DNA of 64,000 nt, taken from positions 62,001-126,000 of the forward strand of contig CBDHHG010000046.1 in NCBI GenBank assembly GCA_965263225.1. The letters run 5' to 3'. Positions within the stretch are counted from its first letter, which is position 1. Each line of letters begins with the position of its first letter. The DNA comes from DT-111 sp965263225 (GTDB lineage Bacteria > Bacteroidota > Bacteroidia > Chitinophagales > Saprospiraceae). The position numbers were made by a program, and so were the translations under genes. Positions 39,001 to 46,800 of this stretch are shown here, one piece after another. The notes below the pieces were generated by a model. It had not been told where the DNA came from, made no database searches, and saw only the letters and a list, made by a program, of their open reading frames with translations.

Positions 39001-42000
39001 CTTTCAGGAGGCACGCACGCAAACAGAAAAGGTACTGGTTGGTATTTGGCAGGACCTGCTGCAACGGGAACGCATCAGCGTGGAGGAAGACTTCTTTGAG
39101 CTGGGCGGACACTCTTTATTGGCAATGCGAGTAATTGCAGCAATTAAAAAGCAGTTGCAAGTGGTAGTACGTGTGATATCCATCTTTGAGTGTTCCACAC
39201 TTACTAGTTTGGCAGCGCATATAGATACCTTACAAGAGGGCCTAGACTTACTTCCGATTGAGGTTGGACCAAGACCTGACTTTATACCCCTTTCTTTTGC
39301 ACAAGAGCGTCTTTGGTTTATCGATCAACTCGAAGGGAGTGTGCATTACCACCTTCCGATGCTACTCCAGTTGGAGGGACCTCTGGATCGTTCGGCCTTT
39401 GAATTCGCTTTTAGTGAAATCGTTAATCGCCACGAAGTATTACGCACCGTTTACCAGCAAGAGAACGGGATGGCGAGACAGAAAATATTGCCTAAAGACA
39501 GTTGGAAAATGGCCTATCTGCAAGCAAATTCCTTTGCTACAGCAGAAGCGCTGGAAGATTGGACACGCAAGGAAATGGAACGTCCCTTCGACCTGTCCAA
39601 GGATCATACCTTGCGCGTTTACCTCATCGAACAAGCTGTCGATAGCTACTTGCTGATGATCGTCATGCACCACATTGCATCCGATGGCTGGTCCATGTCT
39701 ATTCTTGTAGATGAACTTTTTGAATTGTACTATAGTCAAATAGAGGCGCGCCCAGCCAACTTAACGACCCTCCCAGTCCAATATGCAGATTATGCCCTCT
39801 GGCAGCGAAAGCATCTGACGGATGAGGTCATGCGCAAAAAACTAGACTGGTGGGAAGAGCAACTCAGTGGTGCTCAGCCATTGGAGCTGGTAACGGATTA
39901 CCCTCGCCCGGCCGTACAAAGTACCGAAGGCGCTGAACTCAGACTGATGTTAGATCAGGAGCTAAGTGAAGACTTGCACCGTCTTTCTCTTGAACACGGA
40001 GCAACTTTGTTCATGACTTTATTGGGAGCGTTCAAGGTGCTGCTGTATCGCTTTAGTGGACAAAGAGATATTAGTGTAGGAACGGCAATTGGTAACCGGG
40101 AACTACAAGAAATTGAGCCCTTAATTGGATTTTTTATTAACTCAATAGTATTAAGAACTCAGATAGATCCTTCGTGGAGCTTTGAAGTCTTTTTGCGACA
40201 ACTGAAGAAAGATACACTGGAGGCCTTTGCCCATCAGGAAGTTCCATTCGAACAAGTAGTAGAGCGATTGGATCCAGAGCGAGACCTTAGCCGTAGCCCA
40301 CTATTCCAGGCCATGTTTGTCCTCCAAAATACGCCAGGGACGACTAGTACAAGGGAAGAATCGACAGAAGGGTTACGCTGCTATCCGGCAGCCGAAGCAC
40401 CAGTCAGTGCTAAGTTCGATCTGACCTTGCGGGCTACACAGAAAGAGACTGGTATCCATTTGGAGTTTGAATATTGTACAGATCTTTTCAAGCGGGAGAC
40501 CATCTCTAGACTGATGGGAGCCTATCAGGAAATCCTACAAATATTAGTGCATAATCCGCAGACGATTGTTAGTCAATTTAGTTTGCTGACTAAAGCTGAG
40601 GAACAAGAAATATTAAATCTGGCACAGGTTATGCCTCCTCCTTACGAACTCAATCAGACCGTGATTGACTTGTTTCGGGAACAGGTAGCTATACACGGAG
40701 AGGCAGCCTGCCTTAGCCAAGGAGATAACACAATTAGCTATCAGGAGTTGGAGTACAAATCTAACCAAATAGCTCATTTTTTGATTTCCAGAGGGGTGAA
40801 ACCAAGGACGGTCGTAGCGATTTGCCTAGACAGATCTGTGGATCTAATAATTTCCATCTTGGGCGTTTTGAAAAGTGGAGCAGCTTATTTGCCAATCGAT
40901 CCTGAATATCCAGGTGATAGAGCCAACTATTTGCTACAAGATAGTCAGGCGAATTACTTGATAACTGCCAGTTCTATTGGGCTTACAGGAACGGATCTGT
41001 CACAAATAGAAAGATTATTAATAGACGACACAACGACAAGTATTTGGACTTTCCCGACTTCTGCTCCAAATATTGGCCCAGAAACAGATCAACTAGCTTA
41101 CGTCCTTTATACTTCCGGTTCTACTGGACAGCCCAAGGCCGTAGCCATTGAGCATGATAATCTCTCGAATTACCTCCAATGGTGTAGAGAAACGTATCCC
41201 CTTGATTTGAAGGTTTCGATGGGCTTACATACGAGTATTGGTTTTGACTTAACAGTTACCTCCATATTCCTACCTATAATAACCGGAGGGCAAGTGGTTA
41301 TTGCAGAACCTCAAGAAGACGGACAGCCAGATTTACTTCCGCTATTACAAGATGATCGGATAGATACGCTGAAACTAACCCCCTCGCATCTGCGCCTCCT
41401 AGCGGGTAAGGATCTAAGCGAATCCTCTATCCGAACGCTAATCGTTGGTGGAGAAAGATTGACAACTGAGTTAGCAGAACAAGTGACAGCTTCTTTTGCT
41501 GGTCAGGTTAAAATATACAATGAGTATGGCCCCACTGAAGCCACTGTGGGTTGTATCTGCTACCTATTCCGACCAGGTCAAGAAACAACTGATAGCGTTC
41601 CGATTGGAAAGCCCATTTTCAATACAGATGTCTATGTGATGGACGAGGCTCAGAACCTTGTTGGCCGTGGAGTGATGGGAGAGCTATATATTGGTGGAGA
41701 TGGCTTGGCGAGAGGCTACCTGAATAAGGTTACACTGTCTCTTGACCGATTCATAGAACATCCTTTCCATTCAGGAAGACGACTCTATCGTACGGGAGAC
41801 CGTGTGCGTTGGTTGGCCGATGGTAACCTGCTTTATCTCGGAAGAACTGACGAACAAGTGAAAATCCGAGGGCATCGTATTGAGCCAGCAGAAATTGAGG
41901 CCGTATTGCAAGCGCATGAAGCCGTTAAAGCTTGTGTGATTATTGCGCGGCCTGACCACCTGGGGTATCAGCGGTTAGTAAGCTATGTGGTGCCAACTGA

Positions 42001-43864
42001 AACGCTGGATAGCAGGACATTGGAAGACTATTTGAGTGAGCGATTACCACATTATATGGTACCCACCATTTGGGTGGCAATAGAAAAAATACCGCTGACC
42101 GTCAATGGTAAAGTGGACAAAAAAGTACTGCCCAAACCCGAGTTTGTTGCTACTGCCGAGCAAGAATATACTCCGCCTAGAACCATCGAAGAAGAGGTGT
42201 TAGTGGTTGCCTGGCAAAACCTATTGGGGGTAAAAAGAATAAGTGTTTTTGATAACTTCTTCTCTTTAGGTGGAGACTCCATAGTGAGTATCCAGGTGGT
42301 AAGTCAGTTGGCTCAAGCTGGATATTCGTTAAGACCCAGGGATCTGTTTATGTACCAGACAATTGCTGAATTGGCGCCACATGTGAAAATGGGGACCGAA
42401 GAAGTGGATGCTGAGCAAGGGGTATTGGAAGGGGCAGTGGGTTTGACCCCCATTCAATCCTGGTTCTTTGGTCGAGCCTTCCAAGAACCCCATCACTACA
42501 ATCAAGCGGTATTGCTACAGTTGAAGAAGAGTTGGCAGGAAGAGCAGCTAACAGCAGTCTTACAACACTTAGTAGAACAGCATGATGTGCTTCGCTTGCG
42601 GTTCACGAATGCTGGTGGAGAGTGGTTGCAATACTATGGCGATCGTTTGCCTGAACTTTACACGGAAGATTTGAGTGCAAGCGCCTCATCATCCTTCCCC
42701 GGGGAAATAGAACGCTTGTGTAATCACTACCAAGGAACCTTGGATATGGAAAGTGGGGATCTATTTCGATTGGTACAGATTAAAACTCCTCCGGACATTA
42801 CGCATGATCGCCTCCTGGTCATCGTGCATCACTTGGCAATCGATGGCGTTTCTTGGCGGATTTTGCTGGAAGATATGACGCTTCTATTAGATGCCACGGA
42901 GAAGGGAACGGAATTACCGCTACGCCCCAAGACCAGTTCCTATCGTCAGTGGCAGGAAGCCTTGGTAGAGTTGGCTATGCAGGATAAGCTCTTAGGACAA
43001 TTATCCTATTGGGAACAAGCAGTAAAAGCGTACCGTCCTTTACCTAAGGAGAATATCAATTCGGAACTGGCACTCGTCCAGGAGGAAGCACATCAGGCAG
43101 TTCGCTTGGATGCTGCATTAACTTCAGACCTCCTTCATCAGGTTCATCACGCTTATCATACACAGATCAATGATATTTTATTGAGCGCTTTGAGTCGCTG
43201 TTTATGCAGTTGGACGGGCTTTGATGAAGTTGTAATTGGTTTTGAGGGACATGGAAGAGTGGATATTTCGAATAAGCTTGATGTTAGTCGTACACTCGGC
43301 TGGTTCACCAATATGTATCCCGTAGGATTGGCAGCTCCGGCACAGCAAAAGGAGGCAGATCTAATCAAATCTGTAAAAGAACAGCTACGACAGCTTCCCG
43401 ACCAAGGTATCGGCTTCGGCGTGCTCAAGTATTTGCATCCTGATCCAAAGATTAGAAGCCGTCTAGCCGGAGACGTGGCTTGGGATATTGTATTCAACTA
43501 CTTGGGGCAGTTTGACAATGCCCTAGAGGAAGATGGAGCATTGCTGGGGGCTGCAGAAAATACGGGCTACTCGAGTAGTCCCAACAATCAACTGGATAGC
43601 CCATTGACGATTACTAGTTCTATCGCTGCTGGCCAATTAACTATGGTTTGGTCCTACTCCAACCTACAGTTTAAAGCAGCTACTATTGAGCAATTAGCCA
43701 ATTCTTTCCTAGAAGAATTGAAGGTGCTGATCCAACACTGTAAAGACAAAAAAGAGACCGAACATACGCCCTCTGATTTTGGGTTTGATGGTTCTGTGAG
43801 CTATCAAGATCTCGAAGCATTCCTAAATGAAGAGGACGAAGACGAAGACTTCTTATCCATTTGA
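27092..43864 (+). CDS. Non-ribosomal peptide synthetase, four modules with embedded methyltransferase: CATE-CAT-CA(MT)T-CATE
   Basis: At 5590 residues this is the largest protein of the window. Approximate domains: TubC-like docking 1-65, C(DCL) 84-520, A 533-1030, T 1060-1110 (GGDS), E 1130-1590, C(DCL) 1610-2055, A 2060-2560, T 2580-2645, C(LCL) 2660-3100, interrupted A 3130-3950 containing an FkbM methyltransferase at about 3650-3900, T 3975-4045, C(LCL) 4060-4500, A 4515-5010, T 5030-5090 (GGDS), E 5105-5570. The codes suggest a Dab-like residue, Ser, a second Dab-like residue and Asn; the first and last are epimerized. All C and E domains keep HHxxxDG. The C-terminus is strongly acidic (EEDEDEDFLSI), and the next synthetase begins a few bases later. 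Confidence 0.97.
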   Translation: MSTQEFIEKLNQLNLSLAVHQERLTLKGYSHKLSPKEIKAILGRNDEVSQYIQANRGQLLKHLTQESKAKAALKGKRSENISAVYSLSPLQQGMLFHSLYNGNGSAAAYLNQFSCDFTDLNVAAFQKSWDYLLSGHSVLRTAFFYEEFDLPLQAVFKRVQLPFEVHDLSRLSEKAQKQRLEAFLLKDRAKGFNFKEPPLMRISLFKLDAQRYRLVWTHHHILTDGWSTPIMMSKLIECYKAILDRRPIPALVEDRYEDYIRYIESKDAKEQEAFWKNYLGNINGPSLLPFTKENIDRNKGGASIKKQELSFDRTFSARIEAYAQKHHLTINSIVQGVWSYLLSRYTAQSDVVFGVTVSGRPPDLVRASDRVGLYINTIPFCTSLVQQESIVSWLNDLQQAHTRAREFQYTALSTIQKWKKMQGDLFDSIIVFENYPVGDDLINDQTLDGGEVEVDERTNYLLEITVAYGRTLNIQFLYNDELLEEQFADLIAGHFEFVLRQIIDSPAQKLAELELLTPPEVQQLKFDFNDSAVPYLKTKTIIDRFAEQVQLRPNAMAVVGEKESWTFQELDQKSNRLAHFLREKGIGVECPVPLCMNRSPHFLLAIWGVFKAGGAYLPIDPTYPIDRINHMLRDSGAPIMIGMMPQKTHLEELKDTELVLLDRDWPLIEQYPATAPESMVSGSNLAYLIYTSGSTGRPKGVMIEHEGMLNHLYAMIDELEIDETSRILQNASQSFDISVWQFLTTQITGGTTYIYDQATVMEPGRFMDNWQRDELTHVQLVPSYLNLLFAQPGFLALNLSTTAYVLVTGEALPVELANRWFEHFSGIPLVNAYGPAEAADDITLHIMRQPPTDERMPIGQAVQNMRLYVFDEDYRLCPVGVPGEIGVAGVGVGRGYLNLPERTAQSFVDNPFEEKGTLYKTGDLGYWSPTGELVFIGRLDDQVKINGHRIELGEIKELLLQHEWIKDAAVIARTDEQGHKRLVAYVVTEGDFQKKEIERYLCNSLPRYMVPGIWVALSQLPLNANGKIDKKALPAPTQQTELKENFEAPVSEIETTLADIWQALLGTNRVGIHDNFFELGGDSIISIQVVSRARQKGLFLKPKDLFEFQTIAELALNVQHKAVEIKTEQGFLSGSVPLLPIQQRYFDLDYAKPHHYNQALIWGVDKGISIQELEKVVASLMEHHDALRLKYYKKEGRWSQEYGSYLGELAVEDLSQLTVEELPHFVPEVCYRYQENLELEKGEISRFVLIKTPEGEPLNRLFVGIHHLAVDGVSWRILVEDIEQALQQLSDGKAIDLGSKTSSFRQWTEALTAYAQQHKVEAQLEYWLAANQRYTPLPVDKSKHPLKANYTALFEDLSPDYTQLLLKESHRAFQTEVNDLLLAALAKTLCDWTAEEAVVIGLEGHGREDIDDAIDTSRTVGWFTNLYPVLLSIKDCTSNADRIKSVKEQLRCLPERGIGYGALRYLHPNAEIRNRFEGTQCWDIEFNYLGQIDNAIQSGNWLQQAGESTGKASSLENSRDAKLMVDCFVVEGELRVSWNYSKYQYKTATIKQLANRFIQNLEDLLSYTTSVAVSQPTPADYGLSQHLHFTELDAFLMGMEESGLAKQGLKALYPLSPLQEGILFHSLYNANSGAYIDQFVCEFVDLNQSAFKASWNQLLQSHSIMRTAFFAQDFSLPLQGVFEKVEIPFKELDYSSLSQEDQAVAISNFMEEDRRNGFDLTRPPLTRVTVFKLDEHRHRLIWSCHHILTDGWSTPVIMEELLVNYERFQNGQAPVVRKEDRFEDYIRYIEEQDTQQMRAFWENYLAPIDGPSLLPFAHSSLERNRGGMHIEKVNLQFEAAFTQTLLQFAAKHRITVNTIMQGVWAYLLSTYTAKKEVVYGVTVSGRPPVLNDAEDRVGPYINTIPLSVTVDADTKVAPWLVNLQQGHTQAREYQYASLNAIQNWKGIGGDFFDSILVFENYPVGDELMGEQALEGSNVEMDERTNYLLTVVIAQARTLDIHFDFNSDLLDVEQVRGISGHFKQVLTQMITGEGLMLSEIEMLTAAERQQLLHTFNDTQKNYASATILDLFAQQLKARPDSIAIQFEQASLSFTELDAKANQLAHSLLAAGVKKGELVGLCLDRSLEMMVGILGIMKAGAAYVPIDPTFPRERIEFILLDINASLVLTQTTAAEKLIELSYSHGIKLLDLQHSQLYEEPTSPPEIKLYPNDPAYVIYTSGSTGRPKGVLNEHQGVVNRLLWGLDYFNFTTDDVFLQKTTFCFDVSVWELFSPLLAGAKLIFASPDGHKDPAYLRQIIEQESITTIHFVSSMLEAFLMELPKGACPSIKRVISSGEAVLPNHVRMLRASLPTAGFYNLYGPTEAAIEVSFWEAPMHYYEEDFVPIGQPSWNTQLHILDIHGNLVPIGVPGELHIGGVQVARGYLNRLALTSNRFITDPFKEGGRLYKTGDLAAWLPNGQIKYLGRKDDQVKVRGYRIELGEINEILSQCPGVKNSVVVAKKDSYGQIRLLAYVVPMSEMDKQPLESFLKSKLPEYMVPSVWIEMEALPLNSNGKIDRKRLPAPDATALSRTTYVAPETESQQEIINIWKDLLQLEQISVLDDFFELGGHSLLALRLLSALRRTFAVELSVRDLFEHSTVEQLAQLLDNRQPTLGLPPIQAVERPAQLPLSFAQERLFFIDQLQGSVQYHLPMVMSFDGALDAHLIEQTFQQIVNRHEVLRTIFLEEEGTAYQRVLPMDQWQLEKEVATDLLSAEAVRELIMEFVDRPFDLSTNHMLRAKLIEVKGHQFQLALVIHHIAADGWSMNILTHEFTEIFNALQKGVPVNLPDLPIQYADFALWQRQFLGENVLEQELAYWTKQLTEVPSLDLPTDFVRPNIQSTRGAAIDVSLDKEVYAQLRRLAQKYQTTLYTTLLAAFKVLLHRYSGQRDICIGTPVAGRQQMETQPLMGFFVNMLAIRSQLIEESTFVDLLKQVKQTTLDAYAHQQLPFEQIVDTVTQVRDLSRSPIFQVTFTLNNAGQSSQELAKYSGTLHSESVEEQYATFDLNFDLEADDHGLALNVQYCTDLFERATIERMVKHFQTLLQSIVLNPQQAIENLNILDEKERAMLLGISPAENGKRFNEGPVELHNNQPINLRFERIAARSASLTAVVHGEERWSYEELNTYANQVRYVLEGVGVKPGAFVGIYLERSPLLVGALLGILKAGAVYVPLDTDNPSKRLQKMLGDSQTKFLITTEDLLATIKDLDLAAVLCVDQLTAEGREGLLGKIQWVKDAGDIAASPKGNGSNPNELDSWAYMLYTSGSTGTPKGAITRHDGAMNHILAEYQALELPDGFRFLQSAGIGSDISVWQMLGPLLKSGTTVIIDKVDLLDYELLLQCLNKEQVHIVEFVPSYLWGLVEYMQQHSTVLPLPTLQWIMMVGEQVPVKLVNAWRSIYPEVRILNGYGPCEASDDIAQYEITNSLPANTPRVPIGTPLANMNIVVLDQYLNLCPIGVPGEICVSGIGVGAGYWGLPEKTAQQFIDNPFPALLGDTLYRTGDLGRWRPDAQLEFLGRLGRQVKIRGQRVELEEIEAFLREDPNVKEAHLMIHEQAQHMDKLICFLSLQETPKPRTRILGKSFLSEVELRLEAYLRDHPSLQDKVMTLDGGLKLLQENRSETLFLYEEIFKEQCYLRHGIKLPEDAVVFDVGANIGMFSMYISLLCPQSQVFAFEPLPPTFELLQANSTIYGENQRIKAFQAGLSNEAREVIFTHYPENTMLSGRYGNLQADKRYVKSVLEQQLASSKGTEEMDIDQLVERSMRQEQHRCQLLSLSHVIASEGVDRIDLLKIDVERSEWDVLEGIKEADWPKIQQMVIEVHDEEDNLEKISALLRRQGFQFRLEQECLLKETDLYNIYAYRKSGRDELADTNPSLITLQEVSESLQSTCKRGLPHHMQPSEFIFLEDIPHNLSDKVDEAKLMASYASVRLEQPTIAKHFQEARTQTEKVLVGIWQDLLQRERISVEEDFFELGGHSLLAMRVIAAIKKQLQVVVRVISIFECSTLTSLAAHIDTLQEGLDLLPIEVGPRPDFIPLSFAQERLWFIDQLEGSVHYHLPMLLQLEGPLDRSAFEFAFSEIVNRHEVLRTVYQQENGMARQKILPKDSWKMAYLQANSFATAEALEDWTRKEMERPFDLSKDHTLRVYLIEQAVDSYLLMIVMHHIASDGWSMSILVDELFELYYSQIEARPANLTTLPVQYADYALWQRKHLTDEVMRKKLDWWEEQLSGAQPLELVTDYPRPAVQSTEGAELRLMLDQELSEDLHRLSLEHGATLFMTLLGAFKVLLYRFSGQRDISVGTAIGNRELQEIEPLIGFFINSIVLRTQIDPSWSFEVFLRQLKKDTLEAFAHQEVPFEQVVERLDPERDLSRSPLFQAMFVLQNTPGTTSTREESTEGLRCYPAAEAPVSAKFDLTLRATQKETGIHLEFEYCTDLFKRETISRLMGAYQEILQILVHNPQTIVSQFSLLTKAEEQEILNLAQVMPPPYELNQTVIDLFREQVAIHGEAACLSQGDNTISYQELEYKSNQIAHFLISRGVKPRTVVAICLDRSVDLIISILGVLKSGAAYLPIDPEYPGDRANYLLQDSQANYLITASSIGLTGTDLSQIERLLIDDTTTSIWTFPTSAPNIGPETDQLAYVLYTSGSTGQPKAVAIEHDNLSNYLQWCRETYPLDLKVSMGLHTSIGFDLTVTSIFLPIITGGQVVIAEPQEDGQPDLLPLLQDDRIDTLKLTPSHLRLLAGKDLSESSIRTLIVGGERLTTELAEQVTASFAGQVKIYNEYGPTEATVGCICYLFRPGQETTDSVPIGKPIFNTDVYVMDEAQNLVGRGVMGELYIGGDGLARGYLNKVTLSLDRFIEHPFHSGRRLYRTGDRVRWLADGNLLYLGRTDEQVKIRGHRIEPAEIEAVLQAHEAVKACVIIARPDHLGYQRLVSYVVPTETLDSRTLEDYLSERLPHYMVPTIWVAIEKIPLTVNGKVDKKVLPKPEFVATAEQEYTPPRTIEEEVLVVAWQNLLGVKRISVFDNFFSLGGDSIVSIQVVSQLAQAGYSLRPRDLFMYQTIAELAPHVKMGTEEVDAEQGVLEGAVGLTPIQSWFFGRAFQEPHHYNQAVLLQLKKSWQEEQLTAVLQHLVEQHDVLRLRFTNAGGEWLQYYGDRLPELYTEDLSASASSSFPGEIERLCNHYQGTLDMESGDLFRLVQIKTPPDITHDRLLVIVHHLAIDGVSWRILLEDMTLLLDATEKGTELPLRPKTSSYRQWQEALVELAMQDKLLGQLSYWEQAVKAYRPLPKENINSELALVQEEAHQAVRLDAALTSDLLHQVHHAYHTQINDILLSALSRCLCSWTGFDEVVIGFEGHGRVDISNKLDVSRTLGWFTNMYPVGLAAPAQQKEADLIKSVKEQLRQLPDQGIGFGVLKYLHPDPKIRSRLAGDVAWDIVFNYLGQFDNALEEDGALLGAAENTGYSSSPNNQLDSPLTITSSIAAGQLTMVWSYSNLQFKAATIEQLANSFLEELKVLIQHCKDKKETEHTPSDFGFDGSVSYQDLEAFLNEEDEDEDFLSI
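27340..31870 (+). other. NRPS module C(DCL)-A-T-E, Dab-like code, D configuration
   Basis: The pocket code reads DIWQLTADDK. From memory, the 2,4-diaminobutyrate code of syringomycin and pyoverdine synthetases is DIWELTADDK, so only position 278 (Glu to Gln) differs. The double Asp at 330/331 (GPAEAADD) fits a cationic side chain. Losing the Glu could shift the preference to a related residue. An E domain follows, with HHLAVDG near 30888. Confidence 0.65.
31925..35030 (+). other. NRPS module C(DCL)-A-T, predicted Ser
   Basis: The C domain has the DCL first motif SPLQEGILFH, directly following an internal E domain. The code DVWHISLIEK matches the Ser family (DVWHLSLIDK) apart from conservative changes at 299 and 331. 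The carrier has GGHS. Confidence 0.78.
35088..39230 (+). other. NRPS module C(LCL)-A(FkbM-MT)-T, Dab-like code
   Basis: The pocket code DIWEMVGDDK keeps Asp235, Ile, Trp, Glu278 and the double Asp of the Dab code DIWELTADDK but differs at 299, 301 and 322. A Dab-like or other basic residue is therefore only a suggestion. The A domain is split between A8 (IRGQRVELEEIE near 37760) and A9 (LPHHMQPSEF near 38868) by a methyltransferase. The catalytic A10 lysine is present in the divergent motif SDKVD. Confidence 0.68.
38040..38790 (+). other. FkbM-family methyltransferase domain inserted in an adenylation domain
   Basis: The SAM-binding glycine motif FDVGANIG is at 38132-38155, followed by an acidic strand end (FAFEPLPPTF near 38202). 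A second conserved motif, LLKIDVERSEWDVLEG, lies near 38553. These are hallmarks of the FkbM family, whose known members mostly O-methylate. The domain is in frame with the surrounding synthetase. It should methylate the residue loaded by its own module, but whether on O or N is unknown. Confidence 0.85.
39288..43800 (+). other. NRPS module C(LCL)-A-T-E, predicted D-Asn
   Basis: The code DLTKIGEVGK is the same as in the module at 11980-15065 and one residue from the Asn consensus. The A3 loop reads TSGSTGQPKA with Ala after Lys. The carrier has GGDS, and the E domain has HHLAIDG near 42828. Product residue: D-Asn. Confidence 0.82.
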
Positions 43865-43868
43865 TAAA

Positions 43869-46800
43869 ATGATGGGTCAAATGAACGTACAGCAATTTAT
43901 CGGACAGCTTAACCAACTGGATCTTGCTTTAGAAGTAAAGAAGGGAAAGCTTGTGCTGAAGGGGCTTCATCAGAAAATGAAACCGGAAGCTATCAAGGCT
44001 ATTCTAAAAGAACAGCCCTTCGTACCCACCTTTATTCAAGCGAATAGAGCGGAACTGGTCAAGTACTATTCTTCCAAGAAATTACTGGGGAATACAGCAA
44101 AACGGAGTGATAAAGTTGCCTCGGTATACCCCCTAAGTCCTTTGCAAGAGGGGATGCTATTTCACAGTATTTACGAAGAAGCTACTGGAACGTATATCAA
44201 TCAGTTCTCTTGTGATTTCTATAAGTTGGATGAGGACAGCTTTGCGAAAGCATGGGCCTATTTACAGCAAAATCATACTATCCTAAGAAGTGCTTTCTTT
44301 TACAAGGAGATGGCTACTCCATTTCAGGTAGTCTATCATGATGCCCCCATGCCCATCGAAAAACTAGATTTTAGTGATCTACAAGAAAGTGCGTTAGAAA
44401 GTAAGTTTCAAGACTTTTTGACGGAAGACCGTGCGAAAGGATTTGAGCTGGGACAGCCACCTTTGATGAGAGCTAGCCTCTTAAAAGTAAATGATGATCA
44501 TTATAAAATGGTTTGGACCAATCACCACATTATCAGTGATGGCTGGTCTTTCCCGCTGATCATTGGTGAATTTCTGGAAGCCTATCAATCTTACGTGGTA
44601 GGGAAGCGCCCTCCCATCGTACCAATTGATAAATACGAAGATTATATCAAATACCTGCGTACTAAAGATATCCATGCCCAGCAAAGATTTTGGGAGGACT
44701 ATTTAGCTGATATTCAGGAGGGGACACTGCTCCCGTTTGTCGATATCCAGCAAGAAAGGAATGCCGGTAGTTTCGATACGAAAAGTATCAATCTGCGTTT
44801 TTCCAATGCCGTTAAACAAGGGATACAGACCTATGCTACCGAGCATCACCTGACGGTGAACACGATTATGCAAGCCACTTGGGCTATTCTTTTGTCCTAC
44901 TATACAGGGAAAAGAGAAGTAGTATATGGCGTTACTGTTTCAGGTCGCCCCACTGATCTTCCCCATGCTGCTGAACGCATCGGCTTGTACATCAATACTA
45001 TCCCGCTCTGTGCTCATCTGTATGGAGAGGAAAAGGTAATTGATTTCCTGACTAATTTGCAACATGGCCATAGTGAGGCAAGAGAATATCAACACTCTTC
45101 TTTAGCAGACATCAAACGCTGGAAAGGCTTACAAGGTGAGTTTTTTGATAGCATTCTGGTTTTTGAAAATTATCCAAGTAGTCCCCTAGAGACCGCGGAA
45201 TCAACAGGCAGTGCTTCTGTTGTGGATAATGTGTCAATGGAAGAGCACAGCAATTACCTGTTAAGCTTGGTCATCACCAATGATGATGGACTGGAGGTAT
45301 TATTCAAGTACAATGCTGGTCTACTATCAGGGGAGCGTGTGCAATCCATTAGCAAGCACTTTGAGCAGTTGGTCCAGCAATTAATCAGCGATTCTGAGCT
45401 GACCATAACAGAGCTTAGTCCTCTGACAGAAGCAGAGTACAATCTGATCCAGCAATTCAATAACACGGCAACGTCATATCCCAAGCATCAGACCGTTCTG
45501 GATGTAATTTTGGCTACGGTGAAGGAAAAGGCGAGTGAAACAGCCCTGATTTTTGAAGGACAAACACTTCCCTATGGGGAACTCGATAGAAGAGCTAACC
45601 AAGTGGCTTGGTCCCTCATTGAAAGCGGTGTGAAACCTGGGGATATTGTCGGCATCTGCTTGGGCCGATCATTTAACATGTTGATCGGGCTATTGGGAAT
45701 CTGGAAAGCAGGAGGAGCTTATCTGCCGATTGATCCTGATTATCCAAGAGACAGAATGTCCTATTTATTGGAGGATACGGCAGCCAAATTAGTCCTTTGT
45801 GATGCGCTAACAGAGGCTAGTTTACCTTCTGCAGCCGTGGCTGTTCGTTTAGAAGCTTTGAACCGGGACGGCTGTACTACTGCTCCCGAGGTACAACTGG
45901 AGGCGAATAGTCCTGCTTATATCATTTATACTTCTGGATCAACCGGACAACCTAAAGGCGTTCTGATTGATCACGCAGCACTCTTTAATCGATTGTACTG
46001 GGCGCAACAATACTTTGCCTTAACTCCGGCGGATACCTTACTTCAGAAAACACACTTTTGCTTTGATGTATCCGTTTGGGAATTGTTCTGGCCATTGATG
46101 GCGGGGGCAAGATTGGTCATTGCGAAGCCAGACGGGCAAAAGGATATGCAATATTTGTTGGGTTTGATCGCAAGATATGCCGTTACAAGCTTGCATTTTG
46201 GTCCTGCTGCTTTAGAGGTCTTTCTGATGTACATTAATGATGACTCTTGCGCAAGCCTCAAACGGATGATGTGTGGGGGGGAACCCCTACGTCCAACGCA
46301 TGTTAACCTATTTGACGAAAAACTTCCGCATACTCAACTTTACAATCTGTATGGCCCTACGGAGACGACCATCAATGTTAGCTGCTGGCCAGTACCTAAA
46401 TTTGCTGCTCTTGATCTAATCTCTATCGGTCATCCTCTGGCCAATACCAGATTATATGTTCTTGATGAACTAGGGCGCATCTTACCACCTGGCTTAAAAG
46501 GAGAACTGCATGTGGCAGGGCCTCAATTAGCTGTGGGCTATTTAAATCGACCGGAACTTACTAGTGAGCGTTTTGCCACTTATAAGCAGGTAGGGGGGCA
46601 GCGCCTTTATGCTACGGGGGATACGGTTTCTCAGCAAGATGATGGTACCTTCTTGTTTCACGGCAGAAAAGATGATCAGGTTAAGATTAGAGGATACCGG
46701 ATGGAGTTGGGAGAGATAGAGAAGGCACTAATGCGGAGCAATTTGTTAAACCATTGCGTGGTCTTAAGCCGACCGGATCAGTTTCACTTACAGCAACTAG

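Noticed and set aside
43827..43868. Start of the last synthetase at 43827, overlapping the previous gene
   Set aside because: The extra 14 residues are out-of-frame coding sequence of the upstream acidic tail and do not match the other docking domains.
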